From Prochlorococcus sp. AG-347-J22 (lineage in GTDB: Bacteria > Cyanobacteriota > Cyanobacteriia > PCC-6307 > Cyanobiaceae): a stretch of DNA of 64,000 bases. The notes under the pieces were generated by a model, which was not told the DNA's origin, made no database searches, and was given only the letters and a program-made list of their open reading frames with translations. A program made the position numbers and the translations under genes. Shown here piece by piece: positions 43,895 to 52,995 of the stretch (its first letter is position 1; each line of letters starts with the position of its first letter). The DNA lies in contig QCBY01000003.1 in assembly GCA_003279005.1 (NCBI GenBank), forward strand, positions 1 through 64,000. Reading direction: 5' to 3'.

Positions 43895-44863
43895 ATGAGG
43901 TTATTTTTTTATATATTTGTATTTAGTCAATTTTTGAATTCGCTAGTTGTTTTCGCGGAGAAAGCTAAAAAAGATTTTCGTGAATTCAATTCAATTAAAT
44001 GGGAGAAAGTTCAAGAAAAAAAATCAAATAATCTAAAAACAATTATTTGGAAATCTTATAAGGATGATGAAAGTTATTTTAAAAATGAAATTGACGCAAG
44101 TCCAGAGATAAAAAAATTAAATGATTATAGAAATGAAAATAAAGATAAGGATATAAATATATCTCAATTAACTCTTAATAAAAGAAATAGATTACTTACT
44201 CATGGTGGAATTACAGTAAGCAATGCTTTGATACCAAAGGCTGGGACCTCACAAATAAATTTTAATTATGACTTTAAAGGAAATTTGTTTAGCTTTTATG
44301 GTTATTCTTTCTCAGATTTATTTCAATTAGAACTAAGTGCTGGATCTTTTAATGATGTGAATTTGGTCAATAATAAACTTTCAAGTTTGCAGAGGACATA
44401 TTTAAATAAGAAAAATTTAAACTATAAAATAGGAGGCAAATACTTAATTTTTAGTCCACAAGATTATGAATCTTTTTGGATCTCATTAAGAACATCCTTG
44501 GGAAGTAATGATCAGATTAATCAAGGTTACTTAATCACTGAAATGATAAATACTTTTAGATTTAATGATACGGTTGCCTTTAATATTAGTCCAAAGTACT
44601 TTTTTAGCGATATTTCTAGTTTTGGGGGGGTTGGAGTATCAAGTTATATAAATTTATTAGATAGTTTGCAACTTATTCCTGAAATAAATGTTCCACTCAA
44701 CAATGATTCAAATTTAAGTTCTTCATTAGGATTAAGATATTCGTTTCAACCTGGGAAATCTATTGATTTATATTATTCTAATGCAGCTGGTGTTCAAGAT
44801 ATTGGACAACTTCTTGAAGATAAAGAATTTCGATTTGGTATAAAATTAAATTTTTTATACTAG
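43895..44863 (+). CDS. Probable outer-membrane beta-barrel protein
   Basis: 322 residues. A signal peptide (MRLFFYIFVFSQFLNSLVVF, cleaved near AEKAK) is followed by a charged, Lys-rich linker (about 25-105) and a barrel-like region with alternating aromatic and polar strands (GTSQINFNYDFKGNLFSFYG, FQLELSAGSFND, FWISLRTSLGSND), ending in an aromatic residue (KLNFLY). Probably located in the outer membrane; family not recognised. It may be specific to picocyanobacteria. It sits 13 bases from the convergent ferredoxin gene. Confidence 0.75.
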   Translation: MRLFFYIFVFSQFLNSLVVFAEKAKKDFREFNSIKWEKVQEKKSNNLKTIIWKSYKDDESYFKNEIDASPEIKKLNDYRNENKDKDINISQLTLNKRNRLLTHGGITVSNALIPKAGTSQINFNYDFKGNLFSFYGYSFSDLFQLELSAGSFNDVNLVNNKLSSLQRTYLNKKNLNYKIGGKYLIFSPQDYESFWISLRTSLGSNDQINQGYLITEMINTFRFNDTVAFNISPKYFFSDISSFGGVGVSSYINLLDSLQLIPEINVPLNNDSNLSSSLGLRYSFQPGKSIDLYYSNAAGVQDIGQLLEDKEFRFGIKLNFLY

Positions 44864-44876
44864 ATAACTTAATAAA

Positions 44877-45128
44877 TTAGATTTCCCAAAATGGATCTGT
44901 AGTAAAAGAAACTTTTAATAAGCATTTTTTACCCTTTTTAATATTACTTATACAAGCTCTTACAGTATCTCCATTCACATCTATTTCACAGGCTCCACAG
45001 CTTCCAGTCAAACAACCAGTAGGAATTACTATGCCTGCCTTTTCAGCAACTAAGAACCAATCATCCCCTTCATTGGCATATGTCTCAACGTTATTTGGCC
45101 ATTTGATTTTAATTTTTGATTGTTTCAA
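44877..45128 (-). CDS. Plant-type [2Fe-2S] ferredoxin, divergent
   Basis: 83 residues. The four cluster Cys are at 39, 44, 47 and 59, in the plant-type pattern C-x4-C-x2-C with the last 12 residues on. It is shorter than photosynthetic ferredoxin (about 97) and ends in an unusual FTTDPFWEI. Its start overlaps the cobQ stop by 4 bases, so it is probably co-translated with cobyric acid synthase. It may serve a dedicated electron-transfer partner rather than photosystem I. Confidence 0.88.
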   Translation of the reverse strand: MKQSKIKIKWPNNVETYANEGDDWFLVAEKAGIVIPTGCLTGSCGACEIDVNGDTVRACISNIKKGKKCLLKVSFTTDPFWEI

Positions 45129-46654
45129 ATTAAAAGCGATGAAATATTAAAGTGTTTATTAAATTCATTTGCGAGATTATCAATAATCGATTCACGTTTC
45201 ATTTTATAAGATCTTGTTTTTTTGTCTAATAAAGGTAAGTTTTTACTCTTTCTAATTAAGTCTATATAGTAATCTCTCCAGTCATCATTTTCAAAGATCC
45301 CATGAATATATGTACCTGCTATAGTTCCCCCTTGAATATTCTCTTTATACCACCCAAGATTTATGTCCTTAAAAATAGGCTTGATATTCGAGGTGTCTTT
45401 TCTACTTTCTAATTCAGTTACTCCATTATGTATCTCAAATCCATTGACATGCGCTGATTGCGGCCAAATCGATTCAGATTTTATTTGTCTTGTTATCTTA
45501 TTTTTTAGAAATGTTGTTTTTAATGGTAGTAATCCAATTCCCTTAATCGATTGTTCTAAATTAACTTTTGATCCTTCTTTAAAAAATGGGTCCTCAAGAA
45601 CTGTTCCTAACATTTGTAGCCCTCCACATATCCCAAAAATATTTCCATTATTATTTGAATAATTTTTGATATCTTTTGATAGGCCAGTCTTTTTTAGAAA
45701 TAATTGATCTTTGATTGTCTGTTTACTTCCTGGAAGAATAAGAAAATCAAATTGATTTAGGTTTTGGGACTCTACTACCCATTTAACTAATAGAGATTCT
45801 TCATTTTCGAACGGATCAAAATCTGAAAAGTTACTAATAGATGGCAATTTTATAATTCCAACCTTTATTTCTGGTTTGGATGTATGCGATTTTCTCTCTA
45901 ATAAATCTAAAGAATCTTCTGGAGGAAATCTATCATCTAACCAAGGAATTATTCCTAAAACGGGAATTTTGGTTTTATTTTCTATCCATTTTTTCCCTTC
46001 TTCGAATAATGAAAGATCCCCTCTAAATCTATTTATTAAAATGCCTTTAATTAGTTTTTTTTCTTCAGGTTTCAGCAACTCAAGAGTACCTATTATTTGA
46101 GCAAATACACCTCCCCTTTCAATATCAGTAACCAAAATGCAATTTGCCCCCAAATACTTTGCGATTCTTAAATTAGTAAGATCCCTATGAATTAAGTTCA
46201 TCTCAACGGGACTACCCGCTCCTTCGATAATCAAACGACAATTTGGGTTTCGCGAATAAATGTAATTTAAACTTTTTTTAATAACTTCCCATCCTGGGAT
46301 AAACCAATCTTTGTAATAATCTTTGGCTGTTGTAATACCTTTACTTTCCCCTAAATGAATGACTTCACTCGTTAAATTTCCTTGTGGCTTTAATAGAATT
46401 GGATTCATCTCTGAAGAAGGAACAATTCCGCATGCAAATGCTTGCAATGCTTGTGAATATGCCATCTCTCCACCATTGCGATCAACCCATGCGTTGTTAC
46501 TCATATTTTGTCCTTTAAAAGGTATGGGTTTTTCTCCAAGATTTTTGAGAAGTCTGCAAATTGCTGTAACTGTTAATGATTTACCCGCTCCACTAGATGT
46601 TCCTAAAACCATAATGGGTTTATTTTTAGGACTATAATTTTTTGTTAATTCCAT
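45125..46654 (-). CDS. cobQ: Cobyric acid synthase
   Basis: 509 residues. The N-terminal ATP-binding domain has VLGTSSGAGKSLTVTAICRL and FKGQNMSNNAWV; the C-terminal class I glutamine amidotransferase-like domain has GNIFGICGGLQMLG with the nucleophile Cys (in the GICGG turn), and a His in GTYIHGIFEND. It amidates four carboxyl groups of adenosylcobyrinic acid a,c-diamide. Prochlorococcus makes a B12-like cobamide, so the presence is expected. Overlaps the downstream ferredoxin gene by 4 bases. Confidence 0.97.
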   Translation of the reverse strand: MELTKNYSPKNKPIMVLGTSSGAGKSLTVTAICRLLKNLGEKPIPFKGQNMSNNAWVDRNGGEMAYSQALQAFACGIVPSSEMNPILLKPQGNLTSEVIHLGESKGITTAKDYYKDWFIPGWEVIKKSLNYIYSRNPNCRLIIEGAGSPVEMNLIHRDLTNLRIAKYLGANCILVTDIERGGVFAQIIGTLELLKPEEKKLIKGILINRFRGDLSLFEEGKKWIENKTKIPVLGIIPWLDDRFPPEDSLDLLERKSHTSKPEIKVGIIKLPSISNFSDFDPFENEESLLVKWVVESQNLNQFDFLILPGSKQTIKDQLFLKKTGLSKDIKNYSNNNGNIFGICGGLQMLGTVLEDPFFKEGSKVNLEQSIKGIGLLPLKTTFLKNKITRQIKSESIWPQSAHVNGFEIHNGVTELESRKDTSNIKPIFKDINLGWYKENIQGGTIAGTYIHGIFENDDWRDYYIDLIRKSKNLPLLDKKTRSYKMKRESIIDNLANEFNKHFNISSLLI

Positions 46655-46721
46655 TCGTAATTGATATTAAATTTTTAATTTAATAACCTGCAAGTTAAAC
46701 TATAAATTATTTAAAAATTTA

Positions 46722-47348
46722 GTGTTAATTCTAGCTTCTGCTTCTCAATCCAGAAAGAAATTACTAGAAAATTCTCAAATTGAATTTATTCAAATACCAA
46801 GTAATTTTGATGAGGCCTCTGTGAAAGAGAAAGATATTTCTAATATGGCTCTCGAATTGTCATCTCAAAAAGCTAATAATATATTGCGTAATATCAAAAA
46901 ATTAGATTTGCCAAAAGAATTTAACTATAGTTCGTGGGAAATTCTTGGTTGTGATTCAATATTTGAATTTAATGGTATTGCTTTTGGAAAGCCATCAGAT
47001 AAAGAAGAGGCTTTCATCAGATGGAAAATGATGTCGGGGAAATTTGGTTTTCTACATACTGGCCATACTCTCCTATTAGGAAATCTGGATTTATCTTCAA
47101 AAGTAATTAATGTGTCTAAAAAAATTAAAAAGATAGTAAGTTCTAAAGTATATTTTTCTAAATTACATGATGAAGAAATAAAAAATTATGTAGATTCTCT
47201 TGAACCACTATATTGTGCTGGAGGTTTTGCTTTAGAAGGAAGAGGAGGTAAATATATTGAAAAGATTGAAGGTTGTTTTAGTAATGTTATGGGTTTAAGT
47301 TTGCCCTGGCTTAGAGAAAGTTTAATTAATGAAGGAATTTTTACATAA
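46722..47348 (+). CDS. maf: Maf-like nucleoside triphosphate pyrophosphatase
   Basis: 208 residues, GTG start. [17 protein letters not shown] is the Maf signature at the N-terminus; [28 protein letters not shown] and the [10 protein letters not shown] ending agree. The conserved DEASVKE segment (usual DExxVK) is present. It hydrolyses non-canonical or modified NTPs. It is divergent from cobQ (67-base gap), with a strong terminator for psbC directly after its stop. Confidence 0.94.
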   Translation: MLILASASQSRKKLLENSQIEFIQIPSNFDEASVKEKDISNMALELSSQKANNILRNIKKLDLPKEFNYSSWEILGCDSIFEFNGIAFGKPSDKEEAFIRWKMMSGKFGFLHTGHTLLLGNLDLSSKVINVSKKIKKIVSSKVYFSKLHDEEIKNYVDSLEPLYCAGGFALEGRGGKYIEKIEGCFSNVMGLSLPWLRESLINEGIFT

Positions 47349-47373
47349 AAAAAGCCCTACAAAAAGTAGGGCT
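47346..47373 (-). terminator. Rho-independent terminator of psbDC (minus strand)
   Basis: On the minus strand an 8-bp stem AGCCCTAC/GTAGGGCT with a TTTTT loop is followed by eight T. It lies 20 bases after the psbC stop and next to the maf stop. The poly-T side identifies the minus strand as the one terminated; the plus strand has no U-tract after the stem. Confidence 0.9.
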
Positions 47374-47393
47374 ATGAAATATAAAATTTAGAA

Positions 47394-48776
47394 TTAATCT
47401 AAATCTGTCATTTCTAAAGCTGGTTCACTCTTTCTGTCGATTCCTTTTTCGAAACCGGCAGCGGCTGCTCTAGCACGACCTGCATGCCAAAGGTGACCGA
47501 TGAATGTAAACCATCCTAGGAAGAATTGAGCAGCAGCTAACCATTGTCTTAGATTTACAAAGTTAACAGCGTTAGGCTCAGTAATAATGCCTCCAACAGA
47601 GTTGATAGAAGCATTAGGTGCATGAGTCATGTATTCAGCGGCTCTTCTTACTTGCCAGGGCTGAATATCATTTTGAATTTTCTCAAGGCTCAATCCGTTA
47701 GGTCCTCTAAGAGGTTCTAACCATGGTCCTCTGAAATCCCAAAATCTCATTGTTTCACCACCAAATATAATTTCACCTGTAGGAGATCTCATGAGATATT
47801 TTCCTAGTCCAGTTGGTCCCATAGTCGAACCTACATTAGCTCCAATTCTTTGATCTCTCACAAGGAAAGTAAAGCTTTGAGCCTGAGAAGCTTCAGCGTT
47901 GGTTGGCCCGTAAAATTCTGAAGGATAAGCTGTGTTGTTAAACCAAATAAATGTAGAAGCAATAAAACTTGCAACACATATTCCGCCTAATGCATAACTT
48001 AGAAGTCCTTCACCATTCCAAATGAATGCTCTTCTTGCCCAACCAAAGGGTTTTGTGAAAATATGGAACAAACCACCAATTATGGCAGTTATACCAACGT
48101 ACACGTGGCCTCCAACAATGTCTTCAATTGAGTTGACACCAATTATTGAACCAGCACCACCCCAGGGAGATCTAAATAAATATCCAAGTATTACTCTTGG
48201 ATCAAGTGTTGGACTAACTAGTCTGACTTCTCCTCCTCCAGGTGCCCATGTATCATAAGCTCCTCCAACAAACATCCAATCGAAAACGAAGAAAAGAGCA
48301 CCAACTCCCAATACAATTAGGTGGTAACCCAATATATTAGTCATTTGATTCTTATCTCTCCAATCTGTTGAAAAGAAAGGAAAATCAGCTTCAAGTTTTT
48401 CAGGGCCAGCTAATGAGTGGTAAATACCACCAAAACCTAAAACTGCTGAAGAAATTAAATGCATTACACCTGCAACAAAGAAGGGGTAAACATCAGTTAC
48501 TTCTCCACCCGGGCCTATTCCAAACCCAAACATTGCAACGTGAGGCATACAAATTAAGCCTTGTTCCCACATTGGCTTGTCGAATGTGAAATGACTTACT
48601 TCGAATAACATCATTGCTCCAGCCCAAAAAACTATTAGGCCAGAGTGTGCAATGTGAGCTCCAAGTAAACGACCAGATAAATTAATTAATCTGGCGTTAC
48701 CTACATACCAAGCGTAACCAGTTTCTTCAATACTCTGATTAGGAGCTCTTAGTAAACTATTAAAGGGCGTTTCCAC
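47394..48776 (-). CDS. psbC: Photosystem II CP43 chlorophyll protein
   Basis: 460 residues from the GTG at 48776. This start was chosen because [20 protein letters not shown] is the conserved N-terminus and a strong SD (GAGGAGG) lies 9 bases upstream; a frame open to 48803 gives nine extra residues that CP43 lacks. Six membrane helices and the large lumenal loop are complete, including the [18 protein letters not shown] segment with Glu and Arg near the Mn cluster. CP43 is a core antenna of photosystem II. It overlaps psbD by 17 bases, as in cyanobacteria and chloroplasts. Confidence 0.98.
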   Translation of the reverse strand: METPFNSLLRAPNQSIEETGYAWYVGNARLINLSGRLLGAHIAHSGLIVFWAGAMMLFEVSHFTFDKPMWEQGLICMPHVAMFGFGIGPGGEVTDVYPFFVAGVMHLISSAVLGFGGIYHSLAGPEKLEADFPFFSTDWRDKNQMTNILGYHLIVLGVGALFFVFDWMFVGGAYDTWAPGGGEVRLVSPTLDPRVILGYLFRSPWGGAGSIIGVNSIEDIVGGHVYVGITAIIGGLFHIFTKPFGWARRAFIWNGEGLLSYALGGICVASFIASTFIWFNNTAYPSEFYGPTNAEASQAQSFTFLVRDQRIGANVGSTMGPTGLGKYLMRSPTGEIIFGGETMRFWDFRGPWLEPLRGPNGLSLEKIQNDIQPWQVRRAAEYMTHAPNASINSVGGIITEPNAVNFVNLRQWLAAAQFFLGWFTFIGHLWHAGRARAAAAGFEKGIDRKSEPALEMTDLD

Positions 48777-49836
48777 GTGGTAGAACCTCCTCAGGGAATA
48801 CAAAATTTTCGTGTGGTTGATCCACAGAAGACATCCATGCTCGCATACCTTCGTTTAAAAGAATATTCTTTGTGTAGAAAGTTTCAAATTCAGGGTCTTC
48901 AGCAGCACGAATCTCTTGGCTAACGAAATCGTAAGCTCTTAGGTTAAGTGCTAAACCAACAATGCCGATTGAAGATGTCCACATACCCATAACAGGTACA
49001 AATAACATCAAGAAGTGGAGGAAACGCTTGTTAGAAAAAGCAATACCAAAAATTTGGCTCCAGAATCTATTCGCTGTAATCATTGAATAAGTTTCTTCTT
49101 CTTGTGTTGGATCAAAAGCTCTAAATGTTGAACTCTGAACTTTTCCATCAGTGTAAATACTTGTATCTTCATACAAAGTGTTTTGCACTGTAGCTCCGTG
49201 AATAGCGCATAGAAGTGCTCCACCGAGAATTCCAGCAACGCCCATCATGTGAAATGGGTTTAAAGTTATATTGTGAAAACCTTGAATAAACAGTATGTAA
49301 CGGAAAATTGCTGCAACACCGAATGAAGGAGCGAAGAACCAACTATGCTGTCCTAAAGGATAAATAAGGAAAATACTTGTAAATACTGCAATTACTGCTG
49401 AGAAAGCTAAAGCGTTGTAAGGTCTTATTCCAACAAGGCCAGCAATTTCAAACTGACGAAGCATAAAGCCGATAAGGCCAAATACTCCATGTAATGCAAC
49501 GAAGTTCCAGAGGCCACCTAATTGTAGCCATCTTACAAAACTTCCTTGGGCTTCAGGGCCCCATAAAAATAGAAGACTGTGTCCCATGGCATCTCCAGGG
49601 GTACTAACAGCTGCTGTTAAAAAATTACAACCTTCAAGGTAGGAGCTTGCAACTCCATGTGTGTACCAAGAGGTTACAAATGTTGTTCCGACAAACCAAC
49701 CACCTATAGCAAGATATGCACAAGGTAAAAGAAGAAGTCCGGACCAACCAATAAATACAAACCGGTCGCGCTTCAACCAATCGTCAAGGACATCAAACCA
49801 TCCTCTCTGTGGGGCGCTTCCAACGGCGATCGTCAT
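48760..49836 (-). CDS. psbD: Photosystem II D2 reaction-centre protein
   Basis: 358 residues, five membrane helices. Opens [20 protein letters not shown]; conserved segments include [60 protein letters not shown] and [16 protein letters not shown], carrying the pheophytin, P680 and non-haem-iron ligands. The protein ends [10 protein letters not shown] within the psbC start region. It forms the D1-D2 heterodimer. The 185-base spacer to divergent ycf4 holds the promoter for psbDC. Confidence 0.99.
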   Translation of the reverse strand: MTIAVGSAPQRGWFDVLDDWLKRDRFVFIGWSGLLLLPCAYLAIGGWFVGTTFVTSWYTHGVASSYLEGCNFLTAAVSTPGDAMGHSLLFLWGPEAQGSFVRWLQLGGLWNFVALHGVFGLIGFMLRQFEIAGLVGIRPYNALAFSAVIAVFTSIFLIYPLGQHSWFFAPSFGVAAIFRYILFIQGFHNITLNPFHMMGVAGILGGALLCAIHGATVQNTLYEDTSIYTDGKVQSSTFRAFDPTQEEETYSMITANRFWSQIFGIAFSNKRFLHFLMLFVPVMGMWTSSIGIVGLALNLRAYDFVSQEIRAAEDPEFETFYTKNILLNEGMRAWMSSVDQPHENFVFPEEVLPRGNAL

Positions 49837-49971
49837 GAGAAATCGTTTTTAGCTTCGGGATACGCAGTGACTGTAACAAAGATTGAGAGTAAAGTGGGGA
49901 AATATTTGTATATATGAAATGCCTTGTAAAGCTTTCCTGACTTTTTTGAATAAAAATAGGTAATAATACTC

Positions 49972-49977
49972 TATAAT
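49972..49977 (+). promoter_or_regulatory. Candidate -10 box for ycf4
   Basis: A perfect TATAAT lies 45 bases before the ycf4 start in the spacer shared with psbD. A TTGAAT at 49946 could be the -35 but the 20-base distance is long, so only the -10 is offered. Confidence 0.4.
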
Positions 49978-50021
49978 TATTATCCAGATTAATTGGAAAG
50001 GGTTATTAAAATAAATTTATT

Positions 50022-50057
50022 ATGGAATCAAATATGGAATCAAATATGGAATCAAAT
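50022..50057 (+). repeat. 12-bp tandem repeat, three copies, at the ycf4 start
   Basis: The unit ATGGAATCAAAT occurs three times in succession without mismatch, encoding MESN each time. Each copy begins with an ATG in frame, so it looks like slippage duplication of the start region and may alter initiation. Confidence 0.95.
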
Positions 50058-50603
50058 CTTTCATCTTTTAATAAAATTGAACAAAAAATCAACGGCTCGA
50101 GAAAAATATCAAATTATTTAGTTGGTGGGATGCTTACAATTGGAGGTTTGGGTTTTATATTGGCTGCCATTTCAAGTTATACAGGAAGAGATCTACTACC
50201 TTTAGGTAATCCTTCATCTTTACTTTTTATTCCTCAAGGAATAATTATGGGTGCTTATGGCTTAATAGCCAATTTGTTAAACATATACCTATGGTATTTG
50301 GTATTAATAAATTTTGGTTCAGGTTACAATTCTTTTGATAAAAGTTCCAAATCTGTTGAAATCACTAGAAAAGGACTTTTTAAAGATGTTAAAGTCGAAT
50401 TAAAATTTGATGAAATTAAATCTGTGAAATTAGATATAAGTGAGGGATTCAACCCAAGAAGAAGAATCGCATTAGTTCTTAAAGGTAAAAAGAAAGCTCT
50501 TCCTCTAAGTGGAGCAGGAGAACTTAAGCCTTTACTTCAAGTTGAAGAGGAAGGTGCAAAACTAGCTAAGTTTTTAAATGTAAATTTGGAGGGTTTAAAA
50601 TAA
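50022..50603 (+). CDS. ycf4: Photosystem I assembly protein Ycf4
   Basis: 193 residues. Two membrane helices (about 33-55 and 72-100) and the conserved LLFIPQGIIMGAYGLIANLLN plus VEITRKGLFKD and RRRIALVLKGKKKALPLSG identify Ycf4. It helps assemble photosystem I. The N-terminus is a triple repeat MESNMESNMESN made by three copies of a 12-bp unit, so the native start could be the first, second or third ATG. Its stop overlaps the likely start region of the following lipoprotein gene. Confidence 0.95.
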   Translation: MESNMESNMESNLSSFNKIEQKINGSRKISNYLVGGMLTIGGLGFILAAISSYTGRDLLPLGNPSSLLFIPQGIIMGAYGLIANLLNIYLWYLVLINFGSGYNSFDKSSKSVEITRKGLFKDVKVELKFDEIKSVKLDISEGFNPRRRIALVLKGKKKALPLSGAGELKPLLQVEEEGAKLAKFLNVNLEGLK

Positions 50604-50605
50604 TA
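50588..50605 (+). promoter_or_regulatory. Strong Shine-Dalgarno ahead of ATA codons (start of the lipoprotein gene)
   Basis: GGAGGG at 50588-50593 is followed after 6 bases by ATA (50600) and ATA (50603), both in frame with the lipoprotein sequence. The spacing is ideal for initiation there and there is no ATG, GTG or TTG in the interval up to 50651. Confidence 0.55.
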
Positions 50606-51259
50606 AGATTTTATTTATTAAGACCATTTTTACTTTTTAAGATATTTTTATTGCTAGTTACAGGGTGCAGTTACAAGAATGCTTTAGATTCTTATTATTA
50701 TTGCGAAAAACTTAATCTCAATTGTATAAAAGAGAATCGAATAGTATCTTTCAAGACTTCAAAAGGAGATTTTGATGTAAAGCTATATGGGGAAAATAAT
50801 CCAGTCACAGTAAATAATTTCATCAGAAATGTAAAAAAAAATATTTATAAAAATAAAAGGTTTTATAAAATAATTAATTTTTCTCAAGTTCAATTAATTT
50901 ATTCAGGTATTAATCCAGAAAATAATTATTACAAAAAAGAAAATCAATATCTAAATAAACTCACACGAGATATTCCCTTGGAAATAAAGTTAAATAATGA
51001 AATTGAACCCAAATATGGATACCAAATCTTAGATCCTTCGAAAATTATTAACCTTAAAAATTTTTTTGAAAAGGGTTCATTAGCAATGGTAAAAAGTGGA
51101 AGAAGGAATTCATCATCCACTGAGTTTTTCTTTGTAACTAATAAATTTCCAGAATTAGATGGAAGGTACTCAATATTTGGGAAGGTAATTAAAGGAATTG
51201 AAATTTTAGATAAAATAGATAAGGAAGATTTGATTTTTGAAATCATAATTTTTAATTAA
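50600..51259 (+). CDS. Lipoprotein cyclophilin-type peptidyl-prolyl isomerase, non-standard start
   Basis: About 219 residues if started at ATA 50600. The first standard start is TTG at 50651, but that would cut a lipoprotein signal: upstream codons read [20 protein letters not shown] followed by a TGC lipobox, with the lipid-carrying Cys in LVTGCS. The body is a cyclophilin domain ([61 protein letters not shown]), with several active-site aromatics present but the catalytic Arg not obvious. Probably an extracytoplasmic folding helper. The 3' end overlaps the convergent ilvN by 4 bases. Confidence 0.75.
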   Translation: MIRFYLLRPFLLFKIFLLLVTGCSYKNALDSYYYCEKLNLNCIKENRIVSFKTSKGDFDVKLYGENNPVTVNNFIRNVKKNIYKNKRFYKIINFSQVQLIYSGINPENNYYKKENQYLNKLTRDIPLEIKLNNEIEPKYGYQILDPSKIINLKNFFEKGSLAMVKSGRRNSSSTEFFFVTNKFPELDGRYSIFGKVIKGIEILDKIDKEDLIFEIIIFN

Positions 51260-51780
51260 ATCTCCAAAGAATATTTGTTTATTTTTAACATTTCAGTATT
51301 GACCCCCGATGATCTCTTTAGAGCGACCTTCCCTGTCCTTGCTATCTCAAGAATTCCGTATGGTTCAAGTAGCTTTTCTAATGCTACTAGTTTGCCTGGA
51401 TCTCCTACTACCTCGAGTGTTAAAGCAATATCAGAGACATCTACAACTTTCGCTCTGAATATTTGAACTATATCCAATATATTACTTCTCGTATCTTCTT
51501 TAGATGAAACTTTAAGAAGCATTAATTCTCTTTCAACAGCAGCAAGGCTAGTAAAATCAACGACTCCAAGAACATTAAATAATTTGTTTAGTTGTTTTGT
51601 CATTTGTTGAAGGGTTTCATTATCACCTTCTACGACCATTGTTAATCTCGATATTCCTTTAGATTCGGCAGGCCCAACAGCAAGACTATCAATATTGAAA
51701 CCTCTTCTAGCAAAAAGACCTGAGATTCTACTTAATGCTCCTGATTCGTCTTCAACAAGCACAGATAATGTATGTTTCAT
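51256..51780 (-). CDS. ilvN: Acetolactate synthase small (regulatory) subunit
   Basis: 174 residues. The N-terminal ACT domain ([27 protein letters not shown], noted by its key ESGALSRI and RRGFNI motifs) binds valine for feedback control; the second ACT-like domain follows at about 85-160 with [21 protein letters not shown], key motif [11 protein letters not shown]. It regulates the large subunit, which is not in the window. It starts 4 bases inside the end of an upstream alpha/beta hydrolase gene, so they are probably co-transcribed. Confidence 0.96.
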   Translation of the reverse strand: MKHTLSVLVEDESGALSRISGLFARRGFNIDSLAVGPAESKGISRLTMVVEGDNETLQQMTKQLNKLFNVLGVVDFTSLAAVERELMLLKVSSKEDTRSNILDIVQIFRAKVVDVSDIALTLEVVGDPGKLVALEKLLEPYGILEIARTGKVALKRSSGVNTEMLKINKYSLEI

Positions 51781-52802
51781 ATTTTAAAGGGTTTTAAATC
51801 GCTAATCCATTCATGAGAAATTTTATTAAATAGTGAAGGATCTTCATCATGTATACAATGACCTGAATTGGTTATTATTTTTAATTCTACCCATCTATGA
51901 AAATTTGCAATCTTTTTACCAAGAAATAAAGGTATGAAATTATCTTTTTCTCCCCATATTAATAAAAAAGGGACTTCTTTTGAAAGACTTAGTTGTTCTA
52001 AAAGGTAAGAAGCTTTTAATTTGTTCCCCCTGGTTAACATGCCAATGCACATAGCTCTTAATGATCTTGCAGCAGTCTTTCTTAAAACTGGTTTACTTAT
52101 AATATCAATTAATTCTTTGTCTATATTTTCTTTTTTAAAATAGGCAAAATTAAGTCCTATTCGAATTATTCCAAATTTATTTATCAAAAAAAGAATTATT
52201 TCTAAGGGAAAAATCTTAAAAAATAAATATATAAATTTAATTTTAAATTTCTTTAAAATGGATTTTATTTTTGATCTGCTTTCATTAATTACCAGCGGAT
52301 CTGGCAAAGGCGACGCGATAACTGACAAAATTTCATTTTTTAAATAAACTGCACATGTTAAGGCTACTAAAGAACCCAAAGAATTTCCTATTAAAATTAT
52401 TTTTTTTGAACAGTTAGGCCTTACTATTTGTTGAATAAAATCACTGACCTGATTACACCAAACTCCATTATCTAATTTACCAATCTCTCTTATTCCTGGT
52501 TGCGCTGAATTTCCAAAACCAATTAAATCTATTGAGTAAACGCAATACCCTTTCTTTGCAAAGTAACTTGAGTTTTTTCTCCAATGTTTACTACTTGCTC
52601 CGAACCCGTGAAGCAAGATTATAGGATGCTTATTTTCTTTGCCTTTAACACTCCAAAAAATTCTGAATCCGTTCCAATTCCAGAAATTAAAATCATCATT
52701 ATTTTCTAATGTGTAATCACAATTCATATGAATTAATCTATAACTCCCTTTTAAAAATTTAAAGATATTTGCATTATTTATTTTTTTAACAAAAAAATGC
52801 AA
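51777..52802 (-). CDS. Alpha/beta hydrolase
   Basis: 341 residues. [20 protein letters not shown] is the oxyanion-hole region, [16 protein letters not shown] the nucleophile elbow (GNSLG with catalytic Ser), [19 protein letters not shown] contains the catalytic Asp, and [13 protein letters not shown] the His. It matches cyanobacterial and plastid hydrolases near pheophytinase-like proteins, though the actual substrate is unknown. Its 3' end overlaps ilvN by 4 bases. The long N-terminal extension (about 1-45) is rich in Lys and Asn and not conserved. Confidence 0.88.
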   Translation of the reverse strand: MHFFVKKINNANIFKFLKGSYRLIHMNCDYTLENNDDFNFWNWNGFRIFWSVKGKENKHPIILLHGFGASSKHWRKNSSYFAKKGYCVYSIDLIGFGNSAQPGIREIGKLDNGVWCNQVSDFIQQIVRPNCSKKIILIGNSLGSLVALTCAVYLKNEILSVIASPLPDPLVINESRSKIKSILKKFKIKFIYLFFKIFPLEIILFLINKFGIIRIGLNFAYFKKENIDKELIDIISKPVLRKTAARSLRAMCIGMLTRGNKLKASYLLEQLSLSKEVPFLLIWGEKDNFIPLFLGKKIANFHRWVELKIITNSGHCIHDEDPSLFNKISHEWISDLKPFKI

Positions 52803-52838
52803 ATTAACGTTAAATTATAATAATTGATTAAGTTTCCT

Positions 52839-52937
52839 ATGGCTAAAGAAATTTTTAGTATTGCCGCTGTTTTTTGGATATTGATACCAATTGGGTTGGT
52901 TGGTGGTGCTTTATTATTAAAATTTCAGGGAGATTGA
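52839..52937 (+). CDS. petM: Cytochrome b6f complex subunit VII (PetM)
   Basis: 32 residues beginning [20 protein letters not shown] and ending KFQGD, one membrane helix; this is a near-perfect PetM. It stabilises the cytochrome b6f complex in the thylakoid. It is divergent from the alpha/beta hydrolase and 58 bases upstream of ycf39. Too short for most gene finders. Confidence 0.96.
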
Positions 52938-52995
52938 TTCTCACGAATACCATTTAAAGTGAGTTATTCTCTACAGATTAAGTACATCCTTAGGT

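Noticed and set aside
48777-48803. ATG nine codons before the psbC GTG
   Set aside because: The SD (GAGGAGG) and the conserved CP43 N-terminus point to the GTG at 48776; the extra residues are translated psbD overlap.
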